From: Sva-07 sp963716095
GTDB lineage: Bacteria > Actinomycetota > Acidimicrobiia > Acidimicrobiales > Ilumatobacteraceae
Length of the DNA: 64,000 nt
Reading direction: 5' to 3'
Assembly: GCA_963716095.1 (NCBI GenBank)
Contig: CAVQSV010000023.1
Location: 62,001-126,000 of the forward strand
In this document: positions 17,462 through 26,917 of the stretch, piece after piece
Layout of the letters: each line of letters begins with the position of its first letter
How positions within the stretch are numbered: the stretch's first letter is position 1
Notes under the pieces: model-generated
Seen by the model: only the letters and a program-made list of their open reading frames with translations
What the model was told of the DNA's origin: nothing
Database searches by the model: none
Translations under genes and position numbers: made by a program

Positions 17462-19026
17462 TCAGTTGAAGGGGACGACGCGAACGTCGAACGCTTCGTC
17501 GCCGTTGCGACCTTCGCGCACGTCGTAATCGACGCGAGCGCCGTTGTCGAGGGTCTTGAAGCCCTCGTGGGCAATGGCGGAGAAGTGGACGAAGAGGTCC
17601 TTGCCGCCGCCGTCGGGGGTGATGAACCCATAGCCGCGACCGGAGTTGAAGAACTTCACCGAGCCCTTCGCGTCGCCGGCCGAACCGGTCGGGACCGGAC
17701 GGGACGTGTCGGGCGTTGCCTTGGCCTTGTTGGGAATGGCATTGGCCTTCTCGGCTGCGGCCCGTTCGCGACGGCTGATCGTCGTGATGCGGTGCTCGCT
17801 GTCGACCTGCTCGGTCCGAGCACTCTGGGCGACCTCGGGTGCCGCGTGGACGACCAGATCGCTGCACGCGAGGAGCGGTGATGGGCTCTTCGATGCCGAT
17901 GCCGCGCTGCAGCTTCTTGGCGTCCTTCTTCTGGCTGGCCTCGAGCAGTGACACGACCGTGCCCGTGGCACCGGCGCGGGCGGTACGTCCCGAACGGTGC
18001 AGGTAGGTGGAGTCCTCGGCGGGCGGGTCGTAGTGGACCACGGCGTTGACGCCGTTGACGTGGATGCCGCGGGCGGCGACGTCGGTGGCGATCAGCGCCG
18101 AGGCCTGGCCCTTCTTGAAGGAGGCGAGTGCACGATCGCGCTGGCCCTGGCTGCGGCCGCCGTGGATCGGCTCGGCCTGGACGCCTTGGCGACCGAGCTG
18201 CTTGGCGAGGCGGTCGGCGCCGTGGCGGGTGCGGGTGAACACGATGGTCGAGCCGAGCCGGCCGATCACCTCGGCGGTGGTGCGACACGCGGTCCTCACG
18301 GGCCATCACCCAGAAGTGATGCTTGGCGGCGTGCACGTCGGGTCCCTTCGGACCGACCTCGTGGCGCACCGGGTTGTGCTGGAAGTCGGCGACGAGCTTC
18401 GCGACCGGGCCGTCGAGCGTGGCGGAGAACAGCAGCACCTGGCGGTTGTTCGAGGTCTGCTCGACGATGCGACGGACGGCCGGCAGGAAGCCCATGTCGG
18501 CCATCTGGTCGGCCTCGTCGATCACCACGGTGCTGACGTTGCGGAGGTCGATCGCCTTCATCTGCATCAGGTCCTCGAGCCGGCCCGGGCAGGCGACGAC
18601 GAGTTCGACGCCGCGGTCGAGCGCCTTGCGCTGACCGCCGTAGCCGACGCCGCCGTAGATCGATGCAGCATCATGGCCGGCGGCCTTGGCGAAGGGGGTG
18701 AGCTCGGCCATGATCTGCTCGGCGAGCTCACGGGTGGGAGCGAGCACCAGCGCCACGGGGCGCTTCGGGCGGGCGTCGACGAGCCCGGCGACGAGTGGGA
18801 GCCCGAAACCAAGGGTCTTGCCGGAGCCGGTGGGAGCGCGGCCGGCGACGTCGCGGCCGGCCATCGCGTCGGGGATGACGGCGGCCTGGATCGGGAAGGC
18901 GTCGTACTTGCCCTGGCTCTCGAGACGACGCACGATCGCGTCGGGCAGGCCGAGTTCGCGGAACGGAATTGCTGCGGCGGCAGCGTCGGGGGACGTGACG
19001 CGCGGGGCGTCGTCGATGACAGTCAT
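17462..19026 (-). pseudogene. DEAD-box RNA helicase with C-terminal cold-shock domain, split by two frameshifts
   Basis: ATP-dependent RNA helicase. The first RecA domain has GRAPTGSGKT, APTRELAEQI, VIDEADQM and FSATL. The second has TIVFTRT, ATDVAARGIHV and HRSGRTARAG. A cold-shock domain ends the chain, with GYGFITPD and LFVHFS, the two RNA-binding motifs. The reading frame changes twice: near 18285 (after AREDRV) and somewhere at about 17790-17890 in the linker. Both are repaired by dropping one base. Start ATG 19026 has GAGGAG upstream. An intact gene would join helicase and RNA-chaperone activities in one protein. As written, each part lies in a separate frame. Confidence 0.8.
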
Positions 19027-19177
19027 TGGGGGGACTCCTCTATGTAGCTCAACAGCGCAAGACCGGAGCAAAGAGAATCCGAATGCGCTCACCGGTCGGA
19101 CTTCGACCAGCGCCAATTTCCAACCGTATCGCCGCGAACGCCACTTCCACTGTGACGTGGGTCCGCCACGCAGGCGG

Positions 19178-20026
19178 TCAGTCGGTGGAGGGGCCGGGGG
19201 GCGCGAGCTGATCGCCGAAGACCATCTCCATCACGCCGTGGATGTTGGGCCCGCGCCGGAGGTGATGGCCGCCGTCGGAACTGATGCACATGCCGGTGAT
19301 CCACGAGCTCTCGGGCCCGGCCAGGAAGCGCACGAGTGCGGCGATGTCGTCCGTGGTGCCCAAGCGACGGAGCGGCATCTGGTCGAGGTAGTCGTCGACG
19401 ATCTCCGGGCTGGCGGTGAGTCCGGCGGAGATGTCGGTCGGTACCAGGCTCGGCCGCACGGCATTCGCCCGGATGCCCGATGAACCCAGCTCGTCGGCGA
19501 CCTGTTGAACGAGCATCTCGAGGCCGGCCTTCGACACGTTGTAGGGCGTCATGTAGCGATGTGTCGACACCGCGGCGATCGACGACATCGCCACGATCGA
19601 GCCGCCGCCATTCGCTGCGAGATGGGGCACCGCGTGCTTCATCGTGAGGAACGCACCGGTGAGGTTGGTGGTGAGCACCGAATTCCAGTCGTCGAGCGTC
19701 GTGAGGTGAAACGGGCCGGCCGACCCCGTGCCGGCGTTGGCGACGACGATCCGAAGCGGTCCGAACGCAGCCGCTTCGGCACATGCCGCCTCGACGCTCT
19801 GCTCGTCGGAGACGTCGCACGCAACGGTGGCGACCTGAGCTCCTGCGAACTCGGCGCGCAGATCGTCGGCCGAGGCTGCCAGGCGCTCGGCGTTGCGGGC
19901 AGCGAGCACCACCGCAGCACCGTCGACGACGAGCGCCTTCGCACACGCCAGCCCGATCCCCGATCCACCCCCGGTGATGAGCGCGGTGTGCCCTGCGAGC
20001 GGTGCGGACGCCGTGTCGTTTGCCAT
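19178..20026 (-). CDS. Short-chain dehydrogenase/reductase
   Basis: Classical SDR of 282 residues with the nucleotide motif TGGGSGIG near residue 18, NAG in VVANAGTG, and the catalytic Ser-Tyr-Lys set (SSIAAVSTHRYMTPYNVSKAG, with YxxxK at Y-N-V-S-K). The cofactor could be NAD or NADP; an arginine pair after the second strand (AARNAERL) hints at NADP. It diverges from a CoA transferase gene, so a fatty-acid or acyl-CoA pathway is possible. Substrate unknown. Confidence 0.88.
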   Translation of the reverse strand: MANDTASAPLAGHTALITGGGSGIGLACAKALVVDGAAVVLAARNAERLAASADDLRAEFAGAQVATVACDVSDEQSVEAACAEAAAFGPLRIVVANAGTGSAGPFHLTTLDDWNSVLTTNLTGAFLTMKHAVPHLAANGGGSIVAMSSIAAVSTHRYMTPYNVSKAGLEMLVQQVADELGSSGIRANAVRPSLVPTDISAGLTASPEIVDDYLDQMPLRRLGTTDDIAALVRFLAGPESSWITGMCISSDGGHHLRRGPNIHGVMEMVFGDQLAPPGPSTD

Positions 20027-20110
20027 CGACCCAGTGTGGCGCAGCACTTCCGCCGACCTCGGGTCCGACCGGGGCGGGGCCGGCGAGGACCGTGGGCCAA
20101 GATGGGCGGC

Positions 20111-21361
20111 GTGACACAGACCTCTGACTCGGTGCCGACTCCAGCTGCTCGACCACTCTCCGGAGTCCGGGTGCTCGATCTCAGCCGGGTGCTGTCGGGG
20201 CCGCACTGCACCCGGATGCTCGCTGACATGGGCGCCGAGGTGATCAAGATCGAACCGCCCGCCGGCGACCTCACCCGATTCGCGACGCCGCGCCGCAACG
20301 GGCTGTCGAGCTACTTCGTGCAGCAGAACGTCGGCAAACAGAACCTCTCGCTCGACTTGGCGACGCCGGAGGGGGCCGACATCCTGCTCGGGCTGATCGA
20401 GCATGCCGACGTCCTCGTCGAGAACTACCGACCCGGCGTCATGGCAAGACTCGGGCTCGACGCCGAGACGGCGCTCGCCCGCAACCCGCGACTGATCTAC
20501 GCGTCGATCTCGGGGTACGGCCAGACCGGACCGTGGGTCAAGCGGCGTGCGTATGCACCCGTCGTCGAAGCCGAGGCCGGCATCGTCGCATCGCAGGGCA
20601 ACGCCCGCGGTGGCGAGCTGGCCAAGGATCCGCACAGCCACGCCGACGTCTACACCGCCGTCGAAACCGCCGCTGCGATCCTGGCGGCGCTGTACCAGCG
20701 AGAGCACACCGGCGAGGGCCAGTGGATCGACGTGTCGATGGCCGAGACGATGCTCTACGTCAACGAACACCTCCACGATGCACTGTGGGACGGCCATGAC
20801 GACCCACAGTGGATCCGCAGCTTCCGGCCCGGCGACTACCTCGTCCTGACCGTCGCCAACGGCGAATCGCTCGTGGTCAGCGGCCACCCCGCCGAGCGAG
20901 GCACGTTCGACTTCTTCATCGCGGCGATGGATCGGCGAGACCTCGCAGCCGATCCGCGATTCGTCGACGTCGCATCGAGGCTCACGAATTTCGACGCGCT
21001 CTGCGAGATCATCCGCGAGTTCGCACTTGCGATCCCCGACGCAGCGGCGTTCGAGGAACAGTTCTCCAAGCACCAGCTGGCTGTCGGCCGCGTGCGTCAG
21101 CCCGGCGAGCTGACCGAAACCGAGTGGGCCCGCGAACGTCATGCCGTCGCCGACGTCGACGACCGGGGCGGCGGTGCCATACGCGTCCCGAACGCGCCGT
21201 GGCGATTCAGTTCGTCGCCGGATGTCGGTGTCTCCGGTGTGCCGAAGTACCGAGGCGAGGACAACCGGGCGATCCTCGCCGGACTGCTCGGCTACGACGA
21301 CGAACGCCTCGATCGGCTGGAGGCGGACGGCGTGGTGTCGAGCCGGATGCCCGAGAACTGA
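20111..21361 (+). CDS. CaiB/BaiF (family III) CoA transferase
   Basis: A 416-residue family III CoA transferase, moving CoA between two carboxylic acids. Features are RVLDLSRVLSGPHCTRMLADMGAEVIKIE at the start, the ENYRPGVM motif, and ISGYGQTGP. The catalytic Asp is in DVYTAVETAAAILAAL. It likely takes part in catabolism of an organic acid or in acyl-CoA activation. GTG 20111 is chosen, with ATG 20102 as an alternative; it diverges from the SDR gene and is followed 12 bases later by the ligase gene. Confidence 0.9.
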   Translation: MTQTSDSVPTPAARPLSGVRVLDLSRVLSGPHCTRMLADMGAEVIKIEPPAGDLTRFATPRRNGLSSYFVQQNVGKQNLSLDLATPEGADILLGLIEHADVLVENYRPGVMARLGLDAETALARNPRLIYASISGYGQTGPWVKRRAYAPVVEAEAGIVASQGNARGGELAKDPHSHADVYTAVETAAAILAALYQREHTGEGQWIDVSMAETMLYVNEHLHDALWDGHDDPQWIRSFRPGDYLVLTVANGESLVVSGHPAERGTFDFFIAAMDRRDLAADPRFVDVASRLTNFDALCEIIREFALAIPDAAAFEEQFSKHQLAVGRVRQPGELTETEWARERHAVADVDDRGGGAIRVPNAPWRFSSSPDVGVSGVPKYRGEDNRAILAGLLGYDDERLDRLEADGVVSSRMPEN

Positions 21362-21373
21362 TCGACGCACACG

Positions 21374-22285
21374 ATGGCACTCGGGTTCCCGGTTGCACCG
21401 ATGAAGGCGGCGATGGGATCGACGAGCGCGGTACCCGACGGCGACGACTGGGCGTTCGAGATCAAGTGGGACGGCTACCGCACGATCGTCCACATCGCCG
21501 ACGGCCGGGTGCGACTGCAGAGCACGGCGGGCCACGACGTCACCGATCGGTGGCCGGAGTTCGCCGAGCTGGCGTCGGCGGTGAACGCCGAGTCGGCGAT
21601 CCTCGACGGTGAGCTGATCGTGTTCGACGACCACGGCCATCCGAGCTTCGAGCTGGTGCAGCGCAGCGGAATCGGATCCGATCGCCAAGCGGTCATCCAG
21701 TTCTTCGACGTCCTGCACGTCGACGGCACGGACACGATCGGGCTGCCCTATCTCGACCGGCGACGCCTGCTCGACCAACTCGTCGAACCGGGCGACAACT
21801 GGACGGTGCCGTCGTTCAGCGTCGGCACTGGTGCCGCACTGCTGGCCGCCACCGCCGAGCAGGGTCTCGAAGGGGTGATCGCCAAGCGAGTCGACTCCCG
21901 CTACCGGCCGGGTGCGCGAGCGAGGGAGTGGCGCAAGCTCAAGAACCGCACGGTCGTCGAGCTGACCATCGGCGGCTTCACCGCAGGCACCGGCAGCCGT
22001 GCTTCGACGTTCGGCGCGCTCCTGGTCGGCAGGCGAGGCGATGACGGCTCACTGCGCTTCGCGGGCGGCGTCGGCACCGGGTTCGACCAACGCACGCTCG
22101 ATGCAGTGCGCGACCGACTCCAGGTGCTCGCCGTCGACGCGTGTCCGTTCGATCCGCCACCCCCGCCAGCAGTCATGCGCAGCGCCACCTGGGTCGAGCC
22201 GGTGCTCCAGGCCGTGGTCGAGATCGCCGAATTCACCAACGACGGCCTCGTCCGCCATGCGAGCTTCGTGCGCCTCGCCCGCTGA
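21374..22285 (+). CDS. ATP-dependent DNA ligase (LigC/LigD-ligase-type)
   Basis: A 303-residue ligase with the adenylation motif EIKWDGYR (nucleophile Lys31). Motif III is IQFFDVLHVDG, IV is LEGVIAKRVDSRYRPG, and V is REWRKLKNR. A C-terminal OB domain follows, ending in FTNDGLVRHASF. It is the size of the ligase module of LigD and lacks polymerase and phosphoesterase domains. It probably seals nicks or double-strand breaks, perhaps with a partner elsewhere. No Ku gene is seen nearby. Confidence 0.9.
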   Translation: MALGFPVAPMKAAMGSTSAVPDGDDWAFEIKWDGYRTIVHIADGRVRLQSTAGHDVTDRWPEFAELASAVNAESAILDGELIVFDDHGHPSFELVQRSGIGSDRQAVIQFFDVLHVDGTDTIGLPYLDRRRLLDQLVEPGDNWTVPSFSVGTGAALLAATAEQGLEGVIAKRVDSRYRPGARAREWRKLKNRTVVELTIGGFTAGTGSRASTFGALLVGRRGDDGSLRFAGGVGTGFDQRTLDAVRDRLQVLAVDACPFDPPPPPAVMRSATWVEPVLQAVVEIAEFTNDGLVRHASFVRLAR

Positions 22286-22321
22286 CCCCTCCCGCCGAAC
22301 CTCTCCCTTCCCCTTCCCCTT

Positions 22322-22447
22322 CCCGAAACTTGCGCGTCGGGTCGTCGTGAACGGCACGATCCGCGCACGTTTCGGGTCGGCGGGGTCACCGGGCCGGAAA
22401 CGTGCGCAGGACTGCCCGCGGGTGACTCCGACACGCACAAATTTCGG
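22322..22447. repeat. Two palindromic intergenic elements sharing CCGAAACGTGCGC
   Basis: Between the ligase and kynureninase genes are two inverted-repeat units. The first, 22322-22376, pairs CCCGAAACTTGCGCG with CGCGCACGTTTCGGG (one mismatch). The second, 22394-22447, begins CCGGAAACGTGCGCAG and ends CACAAATTTCGG. The second is very like the element at 50905-50957 in length and ends. They look like members of one dispersed repeat family. Confidence 0.75.
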
Positions 22448-22479
22448 TTTGGGGCGGTGGTGGGCGCGAGAGTCGGTGG

Positions 22480-23638
22480 GTGATCGACAGGACCGATGCT
22501 CAGCAACTGGACGCCGCCGACCCCTTGGCAGGCTGGCGAGACGAGTTCGTGATCCCCGATCCCGAGCTGATCTACCTCGACGGGAACTCGCTCGGCCGCA
22601 CACCGAAACGCACGGTCGAAGCGCTGCACCGGGTCGTCGAGCACTGGGCCGGCGACCTGATCGGCTCATGGTGGGAACACGACTGGCTGAACCTGGCGCT
22701 GACGGTCGGTGACGAACTGGCACCACTGCTCGGCGCATCCGCCGGCGAGGTCGCCGTGCACGAGTCGACCACGGTCGGCATCTTCCAGCAGGTCAACGCC
22801 GCCTTGGATCTCGCCCCTGACCGGCGGGTGATCGCCATCGACGACGCCGACTTTCCCACCGACCGCTACGTCGTCGAAGGCATCGCCAGGACCCGAGCGT
22901 GCGCCGTTCGACATGGGTTCGACGATCTCGAGGGCGTCGGCGTCGTGTTGCGCTCGCTCGTCGACTACCGCACCGCCGAGGTGGCCGACCTCGCAGGCGA
23001 AACCGCGCGAGCCGCTGCCGTTGGCGCAACGACGGTCTGGGATCTCTCGCACGCAGCCGGAGTCCTCGAACTCGACCTGCCAGGTGCCGGCGTCGAGCTG
23101 GCCGTCGGCTGCACCTACAAGTTCCTCAACGGCGGACCCGGCGCGCCGGCGTTCGTCTACGTCGCCGAGGACGTCCAGGATCGGCTCACGCAACCGATCT
23201 GGGGGTGGTTCGCACAGCGTGACCAGTTCGCGATGGAGCGACCGTTCGACCCACGCCCCGGAATCGGCCGGATGCTCAACGGCACGCCGCCGGTACTCGG
23301 GCTCACCGCCGCCCGCGAAGGGATCGCCGTCTCGGTCGAGGCCGGCATCGGCGCGATCGCCGAGAAGGCCGCGCGCGCTCACCAGCTTCGGGATCGAACT
23401 CGCCGATCAGCTCGGACTCCCCACCAGCACACCTCGTGATCCGGCCCGTCGCGGCGGGCATGTCGCCGTCCACCATCACGACGCACGGGCGTTGCATGCT
23501 CGCCTCACCGAACGCAAGGTGATCGTCGACTACCGAGATCCTGACGTGTTGCGCTTCGGCCTGTCGCCCCTCACGACATCGTTCGCCGACGTGTTCGACG
23601 CGTTCGCGGTACTCGCCGAACTGGTCGTCGACGCCTGA
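22480..23638 (+). pseudogene. kynU: Kynureninase, split by a single-base frameshift
   Basis: PLP-dependent enzyme cleaving kynurenine to anthranilate and alanine. The first 300 residues show LDGNSLG, the cofactor pocket, WDLSHAAG and the PLP lysine K214 in CTYKFLNGGPGAP. At about 23372-23378 (GCGCGCG) the frame changes, and the C-terminal 75 residues, including ALTSFGIELADQ and LRFGLSPL, continue in another frame. One base less restores a normal-length protein. No other tryptophan-degradation gene is adjacent. Start GTG 22480. Confidence 0.83.
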
Positions 23639-23656
23639 CCACGGCACACTTGGGCC

Positions 23657-24004
23657 ATGAGCGTCGTCAAGATCAATGCCATCACCATCCCCGAGGGCAT
23701 GGGCCCGCAGCTCGAAGGCCGCTTCGCCGGTCGAGCGAAGATGGTCGAGCAGTTCGACGGGTTCGAGGACTTCCAGCTGCTGCGCCCGACCGAAGGCGAG
23801 AGCCGCTACTTCGTCTACACCCGCTGGGCTTCCGAGGAGCACTTCCAGGCGTGGATGAACAGCCAGGACTTCGCCCAGGGCCACGCCAGCGGCCAGGCCG
23901 ACGGCAACCAGCCGGCCGAGGGCGAGGCACCCCGCAAGCCGGTCGCCCAAGGCGCCGACCTGATGAGCTTCGAGGTCGTCGAGCACGTCGTCAAGGGCGC
24001 CTGA
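23657..24004 (+). CDS. Antibiotic biosynthesis monooxygenase (ABM) domain protein, MhuD/HmoA-like
   Basis: A 115-residue dimeric alpha-beta barrel protein, close to actinobacterial MhuD-like proteins. It has AITIPEGMGPQLEGRFAGRA and a core FEDFQLLRPTEGE, then YFVYTRWASEEHFQAWM. Members degrade haem or oxidise quinones. The presence of the conserved Trp in the ASEEHFQAW segment supports the family; haem binding cannot be proved from sequence. It lies just after the kynureninase gene with 18 bases between. Confidence 0.8.
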   Translation: MSVVKINAITIPEGMGPQLEGRFAGRAKMVEQFDGFEDFQLLRPTEGESRYFVYTRWASEEHFQAWMNSQDFAQGHASGQADGNQPAEGEAPRKPVAQGADLMSFEVVEHVVKGA

Positions 24005-24020
24005 CCAACCACCTCGACCA

Positions 24021-24065
24021 TCTCGTGAACAACTTCACCTCCTGGAGGTGAAGTTGTTCACGAGA
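24021..24065. repeat. Perfect 22-base inverted repeat with a 1-base centre
   Basis: TCTCGTGAACAACTTCACCT at 24021, two more bases CC, a central T at 24043, and the exact complement back to 24065. It lies between the ABM gene and lysC, about 45 bases before the lysC start. It has no T-run after it, so it is not a standard terminator. It could stall transcription or hold an operator. Confidence 0.9.
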
Positions 24066-24110
24066 ACGCGGCGGGGTGGGCTCGACCGGGGCTTGTAGCC
24101 TGCAGGACTC

Positions 24111-25361
24111 GTGGCACTGATCGTTCAGAAGTACGGCGGCACATCCGTCGCCGACCCCGACCGCATTCGCGCCGTCGCCGACAATGTCGCGTTCACGAAG
24201 AAGCGCGGCAACGACGTGATCGTGGTCGTGTCTGCAATGGGCAAGGCCACCGACAACCTGATCGCACTCGCCAACTCGGTGTCGGCGACGCAACCAGGCC
24301 GCGAGATGGACATGCTGCTCACCACCGGCGAACGCCAGACCGCCGCCTTGATGACCATGGCGCTCGCCGACCGAGGCATCGAGGCGATCAGCTTCACCGG
24401 CAGCCAGGTCGGCATCATCACCGACACCGCACACCGCAAGGCGAAGATCGTCGAGGTCAAGGGCGACCGGGTGCGCCAGTCGCTCGCCGACGGCAAGGTC
24501 TGCGTCATCGCCGGCTTCCAAGGGGTGAGCACCGACAAGGAGGTCACCACGATGGGTCGTGGCGCCTCCGACCTGACGGCCTCGGCGCTCGCCCAGGCCA
24601 TGGGCGCCGACGCCTGCGAGATCTACACCGACGTCACCGGTGTGTTCACCGCCGACCCGCGCATCGTGCCGCAGGCCCGAAAGCTCAACAAGGTGCACTT
24701 CGACGAGATGCTCGAGATGGCCGGGGCGGGCTCGCGGGTGCTGGCATTGCGCTCGGTCGAGTTCGCCCGAAATCACGACGTTCCACTCCACGTCCGTTCC
24801 GCATTCACCTGGGAGCCCGGTACGTGGGTCACCAACGAGGAGGCTTCGATGGAAGATCCGATCATCTCCGGTGTCGTCACCGACATGTCCGAAGCAAAGG
24901 TCACCGTGTTCGGTGTGCCCGACCGCCCCGGCATCTCCGCGGCGCTGTTCGAGCCGCTCGCCGAGGCCAACGTCAACGTCGACATGATCGTGCAGAACAC
25001 CTCGACGCAGGGCACCACCGACATCAGCTTCACGATGCCGATGGCCGACATGGGCGACGCCGAGGCAATCGTGTCGCGCGTGGCAAGCGAGGTCGGCGCC
25101 ACCGGTGTGTCGCACGACAACGACATCGCCAAGGTGTCGCTCGTCGGTGCCGGCATGAAGTCCGCGCCAGGCATCGCCGCGAAGATGTTCCGGATCCTCG
25201 CCGACGAGGACGTCAACATCCACATGATCTCCACGTCGACCATTCGGGTGTCGGTGGTGTGCGCCGCCGGCGACATGGAGCGCGCAGCGCGAGCACTGCA
25301 CACCGCGTTCGGCCTCGACTCCGGCGCCGACTACTCCGCCCCGCTCCCCGAACGGCGATGA
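24111..25361 (+). CDS. lysC: Aspartate kinase
   Basis: Phosphorylates aspartate in the first step to lysine, threonine and methionine. The N-terminal signature KYGGTSVAD is near residue 8, and GRGASDLTASALAQAMGADACEIYTDV is in the catalytic region. Two ACT domains follow from residue 260 and would bind the feedback inhibitors. The 416-residue length is that of actinobacterial LysC. Start GTG 24111 is set by the signature. asd, the next step, is about 3.8 kb away on the same strand, with four other genes between. Confidence 0.95.
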   Translation: MALIVQKYGGTSVADPDRIRAVADNVAFTKKRGNDVIVVVSAMGKATDNLIALANSVSATQPGREMDMLLTTGERQTAALMTMALADRGIEAISFTGSQVGIITDTAHRKAKIVEVKGDRVRQSLADGKVCVIAGFQGVSTDKEVTTMGRGASDLTASALAQAMGADACEIYTDVTGVFTADPRIVPQARKLNKVHFDEMLEMAGAGSRVLALRSVEFARNHDVPLHVRSAFTWEPGTWVTNEEASMEDPIISGVVTDMSEAKVTVFGVPDRPGISAALFEPLAEANVNVDMIVQNTSTQGTTDISFTMPMADMGDAEAIVSRVASEVGATGVSHDNDIAKVSLVGAGMKSAPGIAAKMFRILADEDVNIHMISTSTIRVSVVCAAGDMERAARALHTAFGLDSGADYSAPLPERR

Positions 25362-25493
25362 CGGCGACGAGACGCCGTGTGACGACTGTCGCTTGATCGC
25401 CGATCGCCGCCACCCACTCTTGTGTCACTCGGTCGACCAACAGGGTCGAACGACAGAAGACACGACAGGACGGGGACGGACGGGGACAGCGGC

Positions 25494-26834
25494 ATGGACA
25501 TGGCACAGGGCACACATCTCGGGCAACGGGCGGTCGTCGTCGGCGGCGGCATGGGCGGGCTGTTCTCCGCTCGGGTCCTGTCGGACCACTTCGACGAGGT
25601 CGTCGTGCTCGATCGTGACAGCGAACCGGCGGGCGACGAGCCGCGTGGTCCCGTGCCCCAGGGCCACCACTTCCATGTCCTCCTCCCAGGCGGTCTCGAT
25701 GCGATGGTCGAGTGGTTCCCGGGATTCGTCGACGACCTCGTCGACAGCGGGTCGGTCGAGATGCAGCTCGGCCGCGACTTCTACGCCTACACGCCTCAGG
25801 GCCTCTCGTACAGCATCCAACGGTTCCAGCCGGCCCCGATGCCCGACGGACCGATGACCTACGTCCAGACCCGACCGGCGCTCGAGGCGAATGTCCGCAA
25901 CCGGGTCGCCGGTGTCGACAACGTCACGCTGCGCTACCGCTCACTCGTCGACGGCCCGATCGTCGAGGGCGACCGCGTCGTCGGCGTCACCCTCCGCGAC
26001 GGCGAGGCGATCCGTGCCGACCTCGTCGTCGACGCGAGTGGACGCAACAGCTGCACCGCACAGTGGCTGGCGCCGATGGGGTACGAACCGGCACCGGAGA
26101 CCTACGTGAACTGCGACGTCTCCTACACCTCGGCCATCGTCGAGCCCGAGGTGTGGGACGCCTTCGACGGCACGGTGTTCTTCCTGATGCCGTCGGGCGA
26201 CGGCGAGCATGCCGGCAGGTACGGCTCGGTCGTCAAGCTTCCGAACAATCAGTGGCTGCTGTCGCTCGGGAGTCGGTACGGCGATTCCGCACCCAGCGAC
26301 TGGGACGCCTTCCTCGACTACGGCGCCACGCTCGTCGACCCGATCTGGAGCGAACTCGCCGCGACGGTGACGCCGCTGACCGACCTCAAGACCTATCGGA
26401 TGACGAGAGCCGTTCGGCACCACTACGAACAGCTCGACCGGTTCCCCGACGGGCTCGTGCCGATCGCTGATTCGGTGTGCTTCTTCAACCCGATCCATGG
26501 CCAGGGGATGTCGTCGGCCGCCGGACAGTGCCGAGGCCTCGGTGAGCTGCTCAGCCGGCGCGCCGCCTCCGGAGCGGGCCTCGGCGGCCTGGCGATGGAC
26601 TTCTTCCCGATCGCCGCGGACTGGGTCCGCGGGCCTTGGATCATGGCCGCCCTCAGCGACTTCGAGCATCCTCAGTGCACGGGCGACTTCCCGATGGACG
26701 ACGTGCCCGATCTCGAGGAATTCGGTCGCGTCGCAGCATCGGCGGCTCCGATGTCGCCCGAGATGCAGATCGTGCTCGACATCAGCGTGCTGCGTCGACC
26801 ACTCTCGGCGATCCGCACACTGACACCGGCCTGA
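25494..26834 (+). CDS. FAD-dependent oxidoreductase (monooxygenase/epoxidase-like)
   Basis: A 446-residue flavoprotein with the FAD-binding Rossmann motif VVGGGMGGLFSARVL and the second strand ending in VVVLDRD. It also has DASGRNS, seen in this family, and VCFFNPIHGQGMSSAAG near the C-terminus, the second FAD site. It resembles the LasC/para-hydroxybenzoate-hydroxylase-like class. No transmembrane segment. The substrate is unknown. Two in-frame ATGs (25494, 25500) are equally good. Confidence 0.75.
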   Translation: MDMAQGTHLGQRAVVVGGGMGGLFSARVLSDHFDEVVVLDRDSEPAGDEPRGPVPQGHHFHVLLPGGLDAMVEWFPGFVDDLVDSGSVEMQLGRDFYAYTPQGLSYSIQRFQPAPMPDGPMTYVQTRPALEANVRNRVAGVDNVTLRYRSLVDGPIVEGDRVVGVTLRDGEAIRADLVVDASGRNSCTAQWLAPMGYEPAPETYVNCDVSYTSAIVEPEVWDAFDGTVFFLMPSGDGEHAGRYGSVVKLPNNQWLLSLGSRYGDSAPSDWDAFLDYGATLVDPIWSELAATVTPLTDLKTYRMTRAVRHHYEQLDRFPDGLVPIADSVCFFNPIHGQGMSSAAGQCRGLGELLSRRAASGAGLGGLAMDFFPIAADWVRGPWIMAALSDFEHPQCTGDFPMDDVPDLEEFGRVAASAAPMSPEMQIVLDISVLRRPLSAIRTLTPA

Positions 26835-26917
26835 GTCGGAGCGGCCACGCAGCTCGCCGACGGCTGACGTGACCCGAGCGAACATCGCGGCATCGGGCGC
26901 GCTTGAATGGCACCCAC

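Noticed and set aside
15331..17469. A 712-residue plus-strand ORF
   Set aside because: Antisense to the GH38 mannosidase; a typical high-GC shadow frame without domain signals.
19178..21778. An 866-residue minus-strand ORF
   Set aside because: Only its last 282 codons encode a known family (SDR); the rest is antisense to the CoA transferase and ligase genes with no protein-like composition.
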